Source: Chlorobiota bacterium (GTDB lineage: Bacteria; Bacteroidota; Bacteroidia; Bacteroidales; F082). Taken from it: 19,899 bases of DNA. The notes below the pieces were generated by a model. That model made no database searches, was not told the DNA's origin, and saw nothing but the letters and a program-made list of their open reading frames with translations. Both the position numbers and the translations under genes were made by a program. The DNA lies in contig JAUXBM010000004.1 of NCBI GenBank assembly GCA_030619415.1, positions 1-19,899 of the forward strand, read 5' to 3'. Shown here piece after piece: positions 8,017 to 14,890 of this stretch (positions within the stretch are counted from its first letter, which is position 1; each line of letters opens with the position of its first letter).

Positions 8017-9843
8017 TTAATTATCACGGCGTTCGGGTGGATTCGTTATAAGGTCACCTTCAAACATTTTTTGCTCATACGCTTTCCTGCTTACCTCACC
8101 TGTCAAATATTTCTCAATCATAAGACTGGAAATGGGAGCAGCCCAGGTTGATCCATAACCCGAGTTCTCAACAATCACCGACAATGCAATCTGTGGATCA
8201 TCCATTGGTGCAAAAGCAATAAAAATTGAGTGATCGGCACCATGCGGGTTTTGTACTGTGCCTGTTTTACCGCATTGTTTGATACTATCCATTTTATAAT
8301 AACGGGCTGTGCCATGCTCCCCTTCAAAAACGGTAAGCATCGCTTTTTGAACAATTTCAAAATACCTGGAATCAACTGTTGTTTCTTTTCTCGTCCTGGC
8401 CATTTCCGCTTCAGCATCTACATTCCCGACAACATGGGGTGGATAATAATATCCTTTGTTGGCAATAATAACCGCCAGGTTTGCCAACTGGACAGGGGTA
8501 ACCAATATTTCACCCTGCCCGATACTAAGGGATCTAACCGTCAACGCATTCCACGATCCCCGATAAACCTTGTCGAAATAAGCATTGGCGGGAATATTGC
8601 CCTTCACCTCATAAGGGATGTCAGTATCGAATTTCTGGCCAAACCCAAAACTCATTAAATGATCGTACCAGGCCTTGTATCCTTTTTGTGGATCATGGTA
8701 TTTGGGGTTGTTTAATGTTGCCTTGTATGTACTCCAAAAATAAGCGTTGCACGATTGCTGAATGGCTTCCTCCAGATCGAGTGGTGTTTTATGATCGTGT
8801 GTGCATCTTATCGGTCGGGTTAATTTCCCCTGGCAGGAAAACTCCGTGCGAGGCGTTATGGCACCCTCTTGCAAGGCGATCAATGCGTTGACCATTTTAA
8901 AAGTAGAGCCAGGAGGATAGGTCCCCATGATGGCCCTGTTCATCAATGGTTTCAGGGAGTCTTCATTCAGCTTTGTAAAATTTTCCGAGCGCTCGCGACC
9001 AACCAGCATATTGGGGTCAAAAGTGGGGCTGCTGACAAGCGCCAATATCTCACCCGTTTTTGGGTCGATCGCAACAACGCTTCCTTTTTTCATGGTCATC
9101 AATTGCTCAGCATAATGCTGTAGCCCAGCATCCAGCCCCAATGCTATATTTTTGCCGGGTATGGCCAATGTATCAAACTTACCTTTGCTGTAACTTCCTT
9201 TTTCGCGGTTGTGGACATCGACCTCTATCACTTTCATGCCTTTCTCTCCACGCAACTTTTTTTCATAATATCTTTCAATACCTGATTTACCAATGTAATC
9301 AGACGCTTTATAAAACGGATCTTTATCGAGTTCCGACTGGCTCACTTCGCCGATGTTTCCTAAAAGGTGCGCAGCAATGGGCAAAGGATATCGGCGCAAT
9401 GTACGGGTTTGAGAATAGAAACCCGGAAACTGGTAAAGTTTTTCCTGGATGATGGCAAAATCTTCTTTCGATATCTGTTTCTGAAACACAGATGGTTTGT
9501 AACGGGAATATCTTCTTGCTTTGGTAAGCCGCTTTACAAAAGTACTGGTATCGATACCCACCAACTTGCAAAAAGTGAGTGTATCCATATTTTTCACCTG
9601 GCTTGGTATTACCATCATGTCGTAAGCAGCCTCATTGTAAACCAACAAGTTGTTGTTCCGGTCGTAAATTCGTCCGCGTGGCGGATATTGCCGCACAGAC
9701 CGCAAAACAATATTATCAGCCGACAACTTATAATGGATGTCAATGATCTGCAAATAAAAAAGCCGGGAAAGGTAAATTATTGCAACCAGAACAAATACGC
9801 CGATAATCACATACTTCCTGCTTGAATAATCTTTTACATACAT
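8017..9843 (-). CDS. mrdA: Penicillin-binding protein 2 (elongasome transpeptidase)
   Basis: The 608-residue class B PBP has an N-terminal transmembrane helix (about residues 12-31), a PBP dimerisation/pedestal region starting Y-P-P-R-G-R-I-Y-D-R-N, and a transpeptidase domain with all three active-site motifs: S313-T-F-K (in Y-P-P-G-S-T-F-K-M), S364-C-N and K526-T-G. It cross-links peptidoglycan during cell elongation with RodA as the partner glycosyltransferase. In many Bacteroidota mreB/mreC/mreD sit just upstream; here the upstream DNA is a receptor pseudogene and palindromic repeats. A -7-like element is seen at 9882-9889. The assignment as PBP2, and not the division protein FtsI, rests on its partnership with rodA and overall length. 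Confidence 0.95.
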   Translation of the reverse strand: MYVKDYSSRKYVIIGVFVLVAIIYLSRLFYLQIIDIHYKLSADNIVLRSVRQYPPRGRIYDRNNNLLVYNEAAYDMMVIPSQVKNMDTLTFCKLVGIDTSTFVKRLTKARRYSRYKPSVFQKQISKEDFAIIQEKLYQFPGFYSQTRTLRRYPLPIAAHLLGNIGEVSQSELDKDPFYKASDYIGKSGIERYYEKKLRGEKGMKVIEVDVHNREKGSYSKGKFDTLAIPGKNIALGLDAGLQHYAEQLMTMKKGSVVAIDPKTGEILALVSSPTFDPNMLVGRERSENFTKLNEDSLKPLMNRAIMGTYPPGSTFKMVNALIALQEGAITPRTEFSCQGKLTRPIRCTHDHKTPLDLEEAIQQSCNAYFWSTYKATLNNPKYHDPQKGYKAWYDHLMSFGFGQKFDTDIPYEVKGNIPANAYFDKVYRGSWNALTVRSLSIGQGEILVTPVQLANLAVIIANKGYYYPPHVVGNVDAEAEMARTRKETTVDSRYFEIVQKAMLTVFEGEHGTARYYKMDSIKQCGKTGTVQNPHGADHSIFIAFAPMDDPQIALSVIVENSGYGSTWAAPISSLMIEKYLTGEVSRKAYEQKMFEGDLITNPPERRDN

Positions 9844-9881
9844 CTAAAAACCAATGGTCGGGGGAAATGAACCGAGTCATG

Positions 9882-9889
9882 CAAAGTTA
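9882..9889 (-). promoter_or_regulatory. -7-like element (TAACTTTG) for mrdA-rodA
   Basis: On the minus strand TAACTTTG matches TAnnTTTG and lies 38 bp before the mrdA ATG (9843), predicting a leader of about 30 nt. No -33 TTTG is seen at standard spacing. The DNA beyond it (9890-9960) holds nothing else I recognise. Confidence 0.38.
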
Positions 9890-9964
9890 GCTGTTTTACT
9901 GAAGTATCAGTTTGTATTTGAATCGTTGAGTAAAAATATTTTGTTGCCCACTTTATTATCTGTC

Positions 9965-10039
9965 GTCCTTTTAGGACTTTCATCGACACATCCCGAAGGG
10001 ATGGCATGATTTTCAGCCCTTACATTCATGTTTGGGCTG
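9965..10039. repeat. Cluster of three short stem-loops, REP-like interspersed element
   Basis: Three stem-loops follow one another: GTCCT/AGGAC (9965-9969, 9973-9977, loop TTT); CATCCC/GGGATG (9989-9994, 9998-10003, loop GAA); and CAGCCC/GGGCTG (10014-10019, 10034-10039, 14-nt loop). The set sits just beyond the 3' end of the receptor pseudogene and has no T-run typical of a terminator. Similar CATCCC-GAA-GGGATG elements are, as far as I recall, scattered between genes in Bacteroidota genomes. A REP-like repeat is therefore my reading, but its copy number cannot be seen here. Confidence 0.55.
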
Positions 10040-10063
10040 CAAAACATATCCCAAAAAACAATT

Positions 10064-10980
10064 CTAAAAATTGATCACAAATTGTGGGATGATCAACATG
10101 CCCAATTGATAGGTATAGTAAACCTCGCCGGTGGAACGGTTGAAATTCTGGGCATAAATATTTTGTGTATTAAATATATTCTGAAAATCGATGGCTATCT
10201 CTGTATCCAGCTTTTTCATGTTCATCCTGAAATAAATTTTCAGGTCGGTGCGGAAATAGTTCGGGAATTTTTCTTCATAAGCCTGGTCAAAATAATAAAC
10301 CGGCCTATTCTCAAGTTTTGATTGTTCTTCGTTGATCAGTATATATCGTCGTCCGCCGGCATAACTCAGTTTAATGTCAAAACCGATAAAACGTTGTATC
10401 TGCGTTAACTTTTGGTTGTCGCTGTTTTTGTGCAACTGGAAATCCTTCCCGAAAAGGGCATTGATGATGAAATTGCTGTTGAAAGCGGTATTCCGTTGTA
10501 CACCATCGCTTCCTTTATACATTGATTGAAACAAAGAAACTGTACCGAGGTAATACATGCCCTTTTTCAGGAATTGTTCGATGGTGAGTTCCAGCCCATA
10601 ATTCTGACCCGTCCCGGTACTTTTGAGTGTATCGGGTGAATAAAAATAAAACTCGGAACCCTGGTTAAGAATGGAATAAGGATCGGGTTCGTGACCGTTT
10701 ACAGCCGCTTTGTAAATGGATTGGTAGTATGCTTCTGTTTTGAATCGCAGTGATTGGTTGATGCTTAAATCGTAGCCCAGCACAAAATGATGGCTTTTGA
10801 GCATACTCAGGTCCGTATTGAACTTTTGGTAGGTTCCGTCAGCTTGCAGTGACTCTTTGTTATAGGTCAGGGCCGATAAAATCTGGCTGTGCAAACCATA
10901 TCCAAAACTAATCGCCGATGCAGGCTGGATATCAGGAATGGTAAAAGAATTATGTAAACAGAAAGTAGCGTTTTATTCAT
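10064..10980 (-). pseudogene. TonB-dependent receptor remnant: signal peptide joined out of frame to C-terminal barrel
   Basis: On the minus strand an ATG at 10980 encodes a normal signal peptide start (M-N-K-T-L-L-S-V-Y-I-I-L-L-P-F-L-I-S-S-L). That frame stops about 17 codons later. In the next frame a sequence without its own start reads I-S-F-G-Y-G-L-H-S-Q and continues to the stop at 10064-10066. This part, roughly 290 codons, is the C-terminal barrel of a TonB-dependent receptor, with strands such as H-F-V-L-G-Y-D-L-S-I and F-K-T-E-A-Y-Y-Q-S-I-Y, a D-F-Q-N-I-F-N segment, and a terminal I-N-F beta-signal. The plug and most of the barrel are missing. Such receptors usually exceed 700 residues, so more than 1 kb was probably lost near 10915-10925. 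The fragment from a TTG at 10894 (276 aa) is unlikely to function. Confidence 0.8.
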
Positions 10981-11014
10981 AATCATTTTTGGATCACAGA
11001 TCCGTTACCCTGTA

Positions 11015-11037
11015 GGTCGGAATTGCAAATTCCGACC
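11015..11037. repeat. Perfect 10-bp palindromic hairpin, REP-like
   Basis: GGTCGGAATT (11015-11024) and AATTCCGACC (11028-11037) are perfect reverse complements around GCA. No T-run follows on either strand, so it is a poor intrinsic terminator. It lies between the start of the receptor pseudogene and the 3' end of the upstream membrane protein gene. It resembles short interspersed palindromes of Bacteroidota, but only one copy is in this window. Confidence 0.5.
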
Positions 11038-11109
11038 ATCAAGATACTTTATAAGGACAGCAAAAATATCAAAGGGATTTAAACGTAATAAATAAAAGAA
11101 AAATTAATT

Positions 11110-11823
11110 TTAGGGAAGAGATTTCTGGTTTTTTCGAAATATTAAATAAATACTTATCAGGATCAAAAACTCACCAATACCAAACAAAATCCAGTTAAAC
11201 TGTTCGGGTACATATGTAGTAATAGCATCAACAAAACCAGGTTCTGACAGTATGGCTCCGCCGTTAAAATTTTCACTTGCGTAAAGCAGCCATGCGTAAT
11301 CCTCGATAAAGCTGAAAAAGATCAAAACAGCACCGGTTATCAATACTATCCAAACTAAGAATCCAGCAATAACCCGGCGACCTTTAAACTCTGTTCGGGC
11401 TACCATCGTTCCAAAAACGATCATTGTAAAGGCACAAATGAGTGGGGCCAAAACAGGCCCGATCCAGGTGATGGGGATCAGGAAAAGGATATCCCAGGTC
11501 AGCAGCGATTCAGGCCAATCCAAAAAGAGCTTCAGGCCAACGTAATAGAAAATATCCCAAATACCAAAAGTGTATAAAAACCAGGCAAATTTTCCGTTCG
11601 CAGATTTTCCAACCAAAAGTCCAATACTGATCAGCATCACCAGCGTGGTTACTTCCCTGACCAGTTCAATGCCAAAAATTCCCGGCTCAATGATTGCCAA
11701 TGGAAAATCAAAGCCATCAGGATAGTAGATTTCACGCAGATAAACAACGACAACAGCTTCAAGAAATCCCATTGATATGGCGAAAATGCCAACTATAAGG
11801 AATTTATTGTAAAGCGGTTTCAT
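11110..11823 (-). CDS. Polytopic membrane protein of unknown function
   Basis: The 237-residue product is very hydrophobic, with about six or seven likely transmembrane segments. Conspicuous motifs are M-G-F-L-E-A-V-V-V-V-Y-L-R-E-I-Y-Y-P at the first helix, F-G-I-W-D-I-F-Y-Y-V near residue 90, and W-P-E-S-L-L-T-W-D-I-L-F-L-I-P followed by W-I-G-P-V-L-A-P. I think I have seen this pattern in uncharacterised proteins of several phyla, but I cannot name the family. Its ATG overlaps the TGA of the preceding lipoprotein gene (ATGA, 11820-11823), so the two are probably translationally coupled. Nothing in the sequence points to a substrate. Confidence 0.75.
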   Translation of the reverse strand: MKPLYNKFLIVGIFAISMGFLEAVVVVYLREIYYPDGFDFPLAIIEPGIFGIELVREVTTLVMLISIGLLVGKSANGKFAWFLYTFGIWDIFYYVGLKLFLDWPESLLTWDILFLIPITWIGPVLAPLICAFTMIVFGTMVARTEFKGRRVIAGFLVWIVLITGAVLIFFSFIEDYAWLLYASENFNGGAILSEPGFVDAITTYVPEQFNWILFGIGEFLILISIYLIFRKNQKSLP

Positions 11824-12386
11824 CTTACATTGGTGGTGGGGGCTGAGATACGGATTATCGGTGGAGTTTCAACCACATTGCTTTTGTTTAAAGCACGGTC
11901 GATGATGTAAACACTGAATTTAATCGTATCGAAATCAGACAACGGATTGTAAATAAACAGTGTATCCTGGATGGTTCCCTTAATTGCCTGTGACGCAATT
12001 TTGGGAATTAATACCGGGATGCGTGAATTAAAAGTAAGGGTATCATATTTCTGATCAACAGGGTTCCACCATACCAGCGGCACTTCAACAAATTCCCCGT
12101 TTTGCATTTCAAAATAATCGATGACCATATTGTAATAATACTCACTTCCCGGGTTGTATGGGGGATATATATCGTCGTCATCAAGACCAATGTCACCATT
12201 GCCATCTGTGTAAGAAATTATCAACACACCCCTTTCGGTAATACCCGTGCTTGGGTTATAACCTACCAGGAAATTTTCGTATTTGATTACAGGTTCATCA
12301 GGAAATTCTTCAAACTTTCTGCAAGAATCTATGCCGATCATCAGAATCAACACAAGAATTACCGTTATTTTTGTAATCGTTTTCAT
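11820..12386 (-). CDS. Hypothetical lipoprotein
   Basis: This 188-residue protein has a signal sequence ending in I-G-I-D-S-C-R-K (Cys about residue 22), so it is likely lipid-anchored. The rest is beta-rich, with S-Y-T-D-G-N-G-D-I-G-L-D-D-D-D-I-Y-P-P-Y near residues 58-77. Similar Asp/Gly-rich segments occur in Bacteroidota surface lipoproteins and can bind Ca2+, though that is not shown here. I recognise the general type (Bacteroidota lipoprotein starting S-C-R-K-x-E-E-F-P) but no function. It is the first gene of a two-gene unit with the membrane protein whose start it overlaps, and it is divergent from the LuxE-like gene with only about 40 bp between the starts. Confidence 0.72.
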   Translation of the reverse strand: MKTITKITVILVLILMIGIDSCRKFEEFPDEPVIKYENFLVGYNPSTGITERGVLIISYTDGNGDIGLDDDDIYPPYNPGSEYYYNMVIDYFEMQNGEFVEVPLVWWNPVDQKYDTLTFNSRIPVLIPKIASQAIKGTIQDTLFIYNPLSDFDTIKFSVYIIDRALNKSNVVETPPIIRISAPTTNVR

Positions 12387-12433
12387 GTTAGACCTGAATA
12401 TACTGTCTCATTTTTTGACAGCCTCAGGTGATT

Positions 12434-13456
12434 ATGTCAATAAGCAACAATTGCACCAAAATTATGCCGCAACCCGGATCGATCGAAAAAACCATTTTCA
12501 AGATAGACAATCCTGATGCATTTAACGTTGCGGCACTCCAAATATTTCATTACCAATACAAAAGTAACGCAGTTTTTCGGGATTTCATAAATCGTTTGCA
12601 AATAAACCTTGAATCGATTGATCATTTCTCGCAAATTCCTTTTCTGCCAATTGAGTTTTTTAAAACCCATCGATTGGTCAGCGGCCACTTTAAAGAAGAA
12701 GTAATTTTTTCGAGCAGCGGAACCACAGGTGGGCAAAAAAGCAGGCATTATATAAAGGACACGAGCCTGTACGAACATAGTTTTCAGAAAGGGTTTCAAC
12801 TGTTTTTTGATGAACCGGAAAAGTATGTGGTCCTTGCTTTGCTGCCCTCATACCTTCAACAGGAGGATTCTTCATTGGTTTACATGGTCGACCGTTTAAT
12901 GAAGAAAAGCAATCGTCCTGAAAATAGTTTTTATTTAAATGATTATGATATACTCGCCGGTCAATTGACATCACTCAAAAAACAAAACAAGCGCGTGATA
13001 CTGTTTGGCGTTACTTACGCTTTGCTGGATTTGGCTGAGCAGTTTCCTTTAAATTTTCCTGAACTCACCATTATCGAAACAGGCGGAATGAAAGGAAGAC
13101 GAAAGGAAATGGTACGGGAAGAATTGCATGATAAATTGAAAAAAGCCTTTCATGTGAAGAAGATTTATTCAGAATATGGGATGACCGAATTGTTGTCGCA
13201 AGCCTATTCGTTGGGCGAAGGAATTTTTAAAACTCCACCCTGGATGAAAATCCTGATACGTGATCCAAACGATCCTTTAACCATGCTGAAGGAGGGTAAA
13301 ACGGGTGGCATCAATGTGATCGACCTTGCCAATATTCATTCGTGCAGTTTTATTGCCACACAGGATTTAGGAAAGCTACATCAAAAAGGAAGCTTTGAAG
13401 TGCTTGGCAGGTTTGACAATAGCGATGTACGGGGTTGCAATTTGTTGGTTGGATGA
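12434..13456 (+). CDS. LuxE/PaaK-like acyl-activating (acyl-protein synthetase) family protein
   Basis: A roughly 340-residue adenylate-forming-type protein. It carries the phosphate-binding loop F-S-S-S-G-T-T-G-G (about residues 91-99) and the motif Y-S-E-Y-G-M-T-E-L-L-S-Q-A-Y (about 243-256), typical of acyl-protein synthetase LuxE and phenylacetate-CoA ligase relatives. It is short and lacks a full C-terminal lid domain. In bioluminescent bacteria LuxE activates fatty acids, but no luxCD genes are here. Stand-alone members in Bacteroidota have no fixed role that I know of. Possible starts are GTG at 12428, ATG at 12434 and ATG at 12464; the last gives an N-terminus closest to what I expect for relatives. 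The gene is alone on the plus strand, flanked by minus-strand genes. Confidence 0.78.
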   Translation: MSISNNCTKIMPQPGSIEKTIFKIDNPDAFNVAALQIFHYQYKSNAVFRDFINRLQINLESIDHFSQIPFLPIEFFKTHRLVSGHFKEEVIFSSSGTTGGQKSRHYIKDTSLYEHSFQKGFQLFFDEPEKYVVLALLPSYLQQEDSSLVYMVDRLMKKSNRPENSFYLNDYDILAGQLTSLKKQNKRVILFGVTYALLDLAEQFPLNFPELTIIETGGMKGRRKEMVREELHDKLKKAFHVKKIYSEYGMTELLSQAYSLGEGIFKTPPWMKILIRDPNDPLTMLKEGKTGGINVIDLANIHSCSFIATQDLGKLHQKGSFEVLGRFDNSDVRGCNLLVG

Positions 13457-13460
13457 AAAC

Positions 13461-13482
13461 GTTCGAGCGTGGACGCTCGAAC
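13461..13482. repeat. Perfect 10-bp palindromic hairpin, REP-like
   Basis: GTTCGAGCGT (13461-13470) and ACGCTCGAAC (13473-13482) are perfect reverse complements around GG. It begins 5 bp after the stop codon of the LuxE-like gene. There is no T-run after the stem. It could stabilise the mRNA 3' end; the GTTCGAGCG-type palindrome also resembles interspersed repeats of Bacteroidota. Confidence 0.5.
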
Positions 13483-13576
13483 CGGGGAATGGGTCAAGAG
13501 TTGCACATGAACTAATACCAAATAGTTATCAGAATGTGCCTTTTAAATAAAAATATTTTTTCGCTTGGCGATTTAC

Positions 13577-13612
13577 AAAAATTCTTGCATCCGTACGGAC
13601 GGAAGAATTTTT
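13577..13612 (+). terminator. Possible terminator with nested palindrome
   Basis: AAAAATTCTT (13577-13586) pairs perfectly with AAGAATTTTT (13603-13612). The 16-nt loop contains a second palindrome, TCCGTACGGA (13590-13599). The right arm runs into T's on the plus strand. It lies about 120 bp after the LuxE-like gene and could end its transcript. The stem is AT-rich, so strength is uncertain. The rest of 13483-13707 shows no gene I would support. Confidence 0.45.
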
Positions 13613-13707
13613 TAAAGAAGCTAAGTGGGAAAAGATAAAGATTGAATGGCGCATTTTGGTGATTAATTGGTATAAACCCCAGTTTAGAAAAACCTAAAAA
13701 ACACCTT

Positions 13708-14388
13708 TTAAAATAAACTTCCCTGTTCGGGCTCGTCAACAGGGATCACCAGTTGTTTATGGTTATTGGCAGGCGAATTAATCTTTTTCGAAATTGAGTA
13801 AGCGCTCATTTTGTTCTCATCGAAAGGTTTTAGCATATTGATTAAAACGGTTTGGTCATTTTCTTTCATCCACGCTTCTTCCGATTCCATGGGTAAAATC
13901 ACCGGCATCCGGTTGTGAATGGATTCCATTAATTTATTGGGTGACGTGGTGAGTATCGAAAAAGTATGAACCGGTCTCTCTTCAGCATCTTTCCAAACTT
14001 CCCAAATACCGGCCATCGCAAACAATTCTTCACTTTTCAGGAAAATGCGAAAAGGGGTTTTGTTCGCATCCTTTCGCCACTCATAAAATCCATTGGCGGG
14101 AATCAAACACCTTCGCTTTTTAAAAGCATTTTTAAAAGCCGGTTTTTCGGTTATCGATTCAGACCTGGCGTTGATCATTTTAAAGCCAATCTCTGGATCT
14201 TTCGCCCAAAAGGGAATGAGGCCCCATTTAAAATAACTCAACCGGCCGGGCTCTTCATTGGTTATAACCGGTAGTTTTTGTGAAGGTGCACAATTGTAAT
14301 TTGGTTTATAAAACTCGTCGAACACTTCAATGTTGAAGCGCTCAGAGATATGCCTGCCTTTTACCGAAAGCTGAAATCTTCCGCACAC
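13708..14388 (-). CDS. SRAP-family abasic-site DNA-protein crosslinking protein (YedK/HMCES type)
   Basis: The 226-residue protein begins M-C-G-R-F, exposing Cys2 after Met removal as in all SRAP proteins. The other key residues are in place: N73 in M-I-N-A-R-S-E, E103 in N-G-F-Y-E-W and H158 in I-H-N-R-M-P. In the family Cys2 forms a thiazolidine crosslink with abasic sites in single-stranded DNA, protecting the lesion near replication forks. The last residues, E-Q-G-S-L-F, resemble the bacterial sliding-clamp binding pentapeptide (QL[SD]LF). It starts 5 bp after the Nudix gene's stop codon and is probably cotranscribed with it. Family and catalytic assignment are firm; the clamp motif is inference. 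Confidence 0.95.
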   Translation of the reverse strand: MCGRFQLSVKGRHISERFNIEVFDEFYKPNYNCAPSQKLPVITNEEPGRLSYFKWGLIPFWAKDPEIGFKMINARSESITEKPAFKNAFKKRRCLIPANGFYEWRKDANKTPFRIFLKSEELFAMAGIWEVWKDAEERPVHTFSILTTSPNKLMESIHNRMPVILPMESEEAWMKENDQTVLINMLKPFDENKMSAYSISKKINSPANNHKQLVIPVDEPEQGSLF

Positions 14389-14393
14389 TTTTG

Positions 14394-14840
14394 TTAATGA
14401 TTAATGGTTGATTGGCGCAATACTTTGGTTGCCATTTTGATCACTTCATTGTGATCGAATGCAAGCAGTGGCAAATTATCAATTTTAAACCACTTTGCAT
14501 CGCTGGCATCATCCCCGGCAACCGCATTTTGGCCATCTTCGAGGATTCCCCAGAAAATAACTGAAATGGTTCTTCCACGGGGATCTCTGTCCAAAGCACT
14601 GAAAGCGTGTAATTGTTTTAATTCAATATTCTTCAGGGCAGTTTCTTCTTCGAGTTCCCGCACTACTGCCTCTTCCAGTGTTTCGTCCATATCCACAAAT
14701 CCTCCGGGTAATGCCCAGTCTCCTTGAAAAGGTGGAAACTTCCGCTGGATAAGCAGCAATTCAAAGCTTTCTTTTTTTCTTCTAAACACAGTTGCATCCA
14801 CCGTTAGCGAAGGACGTGGATATTTATAGGTGTATGTCAA
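14394..14840 (-). CDS. Nudix hydrolase
   Basis: A 148-residue protein with the Nudix box at about residues 46-68: G-F-V-D-M-D-E-T-L-E-E-A-V-V-R-E-L-E-E-E-T, which keeps the catalytic REUxEE core. Ala replaces the usual Gly near its end. Features S-A-L-D-R-D-P-R-G-R-T-I-S-V and L-P-L-L-A-F-D-H-N-E-V resemble the ADP-ribose pyrophosphatase-like/NrtR-related branch, but the substrate cannot be fixed from sequence. The start is the TTG at 14840, giving M-T-Y-T-Y-K-Y-P-R-P, the expected N-terminus. A TAA lies a few bases upstream in frame, and the only in-frame ATG is inside the Nudix box. It is the first gene of a pair with the SRAP gene. Confidence 0.9.
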   Translation of the reverse strand: MTYTYKYPRPSLTVDATVFRRKKESFELLLIQRKFPPFQGDWALPGGFVDMDETLEEAVVRELEEETALKNIELKQLHAFSALDRDPRGRTISVIFWGILEDGQNAVAGDDASDAKWFKIDNLPLLAFDHNEVIKMATKVLRQSTINH

Positions 14841-14890
14841 AATTTATTGAATTATAAAGTAACTCGCCAATAAAAGTAACAAATTTCCAT

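Noticed and set aside
8230..8658. Plus-strand open frame of 142 codons inside mrdA
   Set aside because: mrdA is certain on the other strand, with all three active-site motifs; the antisense product looks like nothing known.
9367..9825. Plus-strand open frame of 152 codons inside mrdA
   Set aside because: Antisense shadow of the PBP2 N-terminal region.
10028..10321. Plus-strand open frame of 97 codons near the receptor pseudogene
   Set aside because: Antisense to the conserved barrel strands of the receptor remnant; no independent support.
11015..11037. Palindrome as an intrinsic terminator of the 11110-11823 gene
   Set aside because: No T-run follows on the minus strand, and similar palindromes occur in other settings in the window.
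12437..12799. Minus-strand open frame of 120 codons in the LuxE-like gene
   Set aside because: Shadow of a gene with clear adenylate-forming motifs.
13512..13739. Minus-strand open frame of 75 codons after the SRAP gene
   Set aside because: Phe/Lys/Leu-rich translation of AT-rich DNA that runs through a palindrome and overlaps the end of the SRAP gene; no recognisable features.
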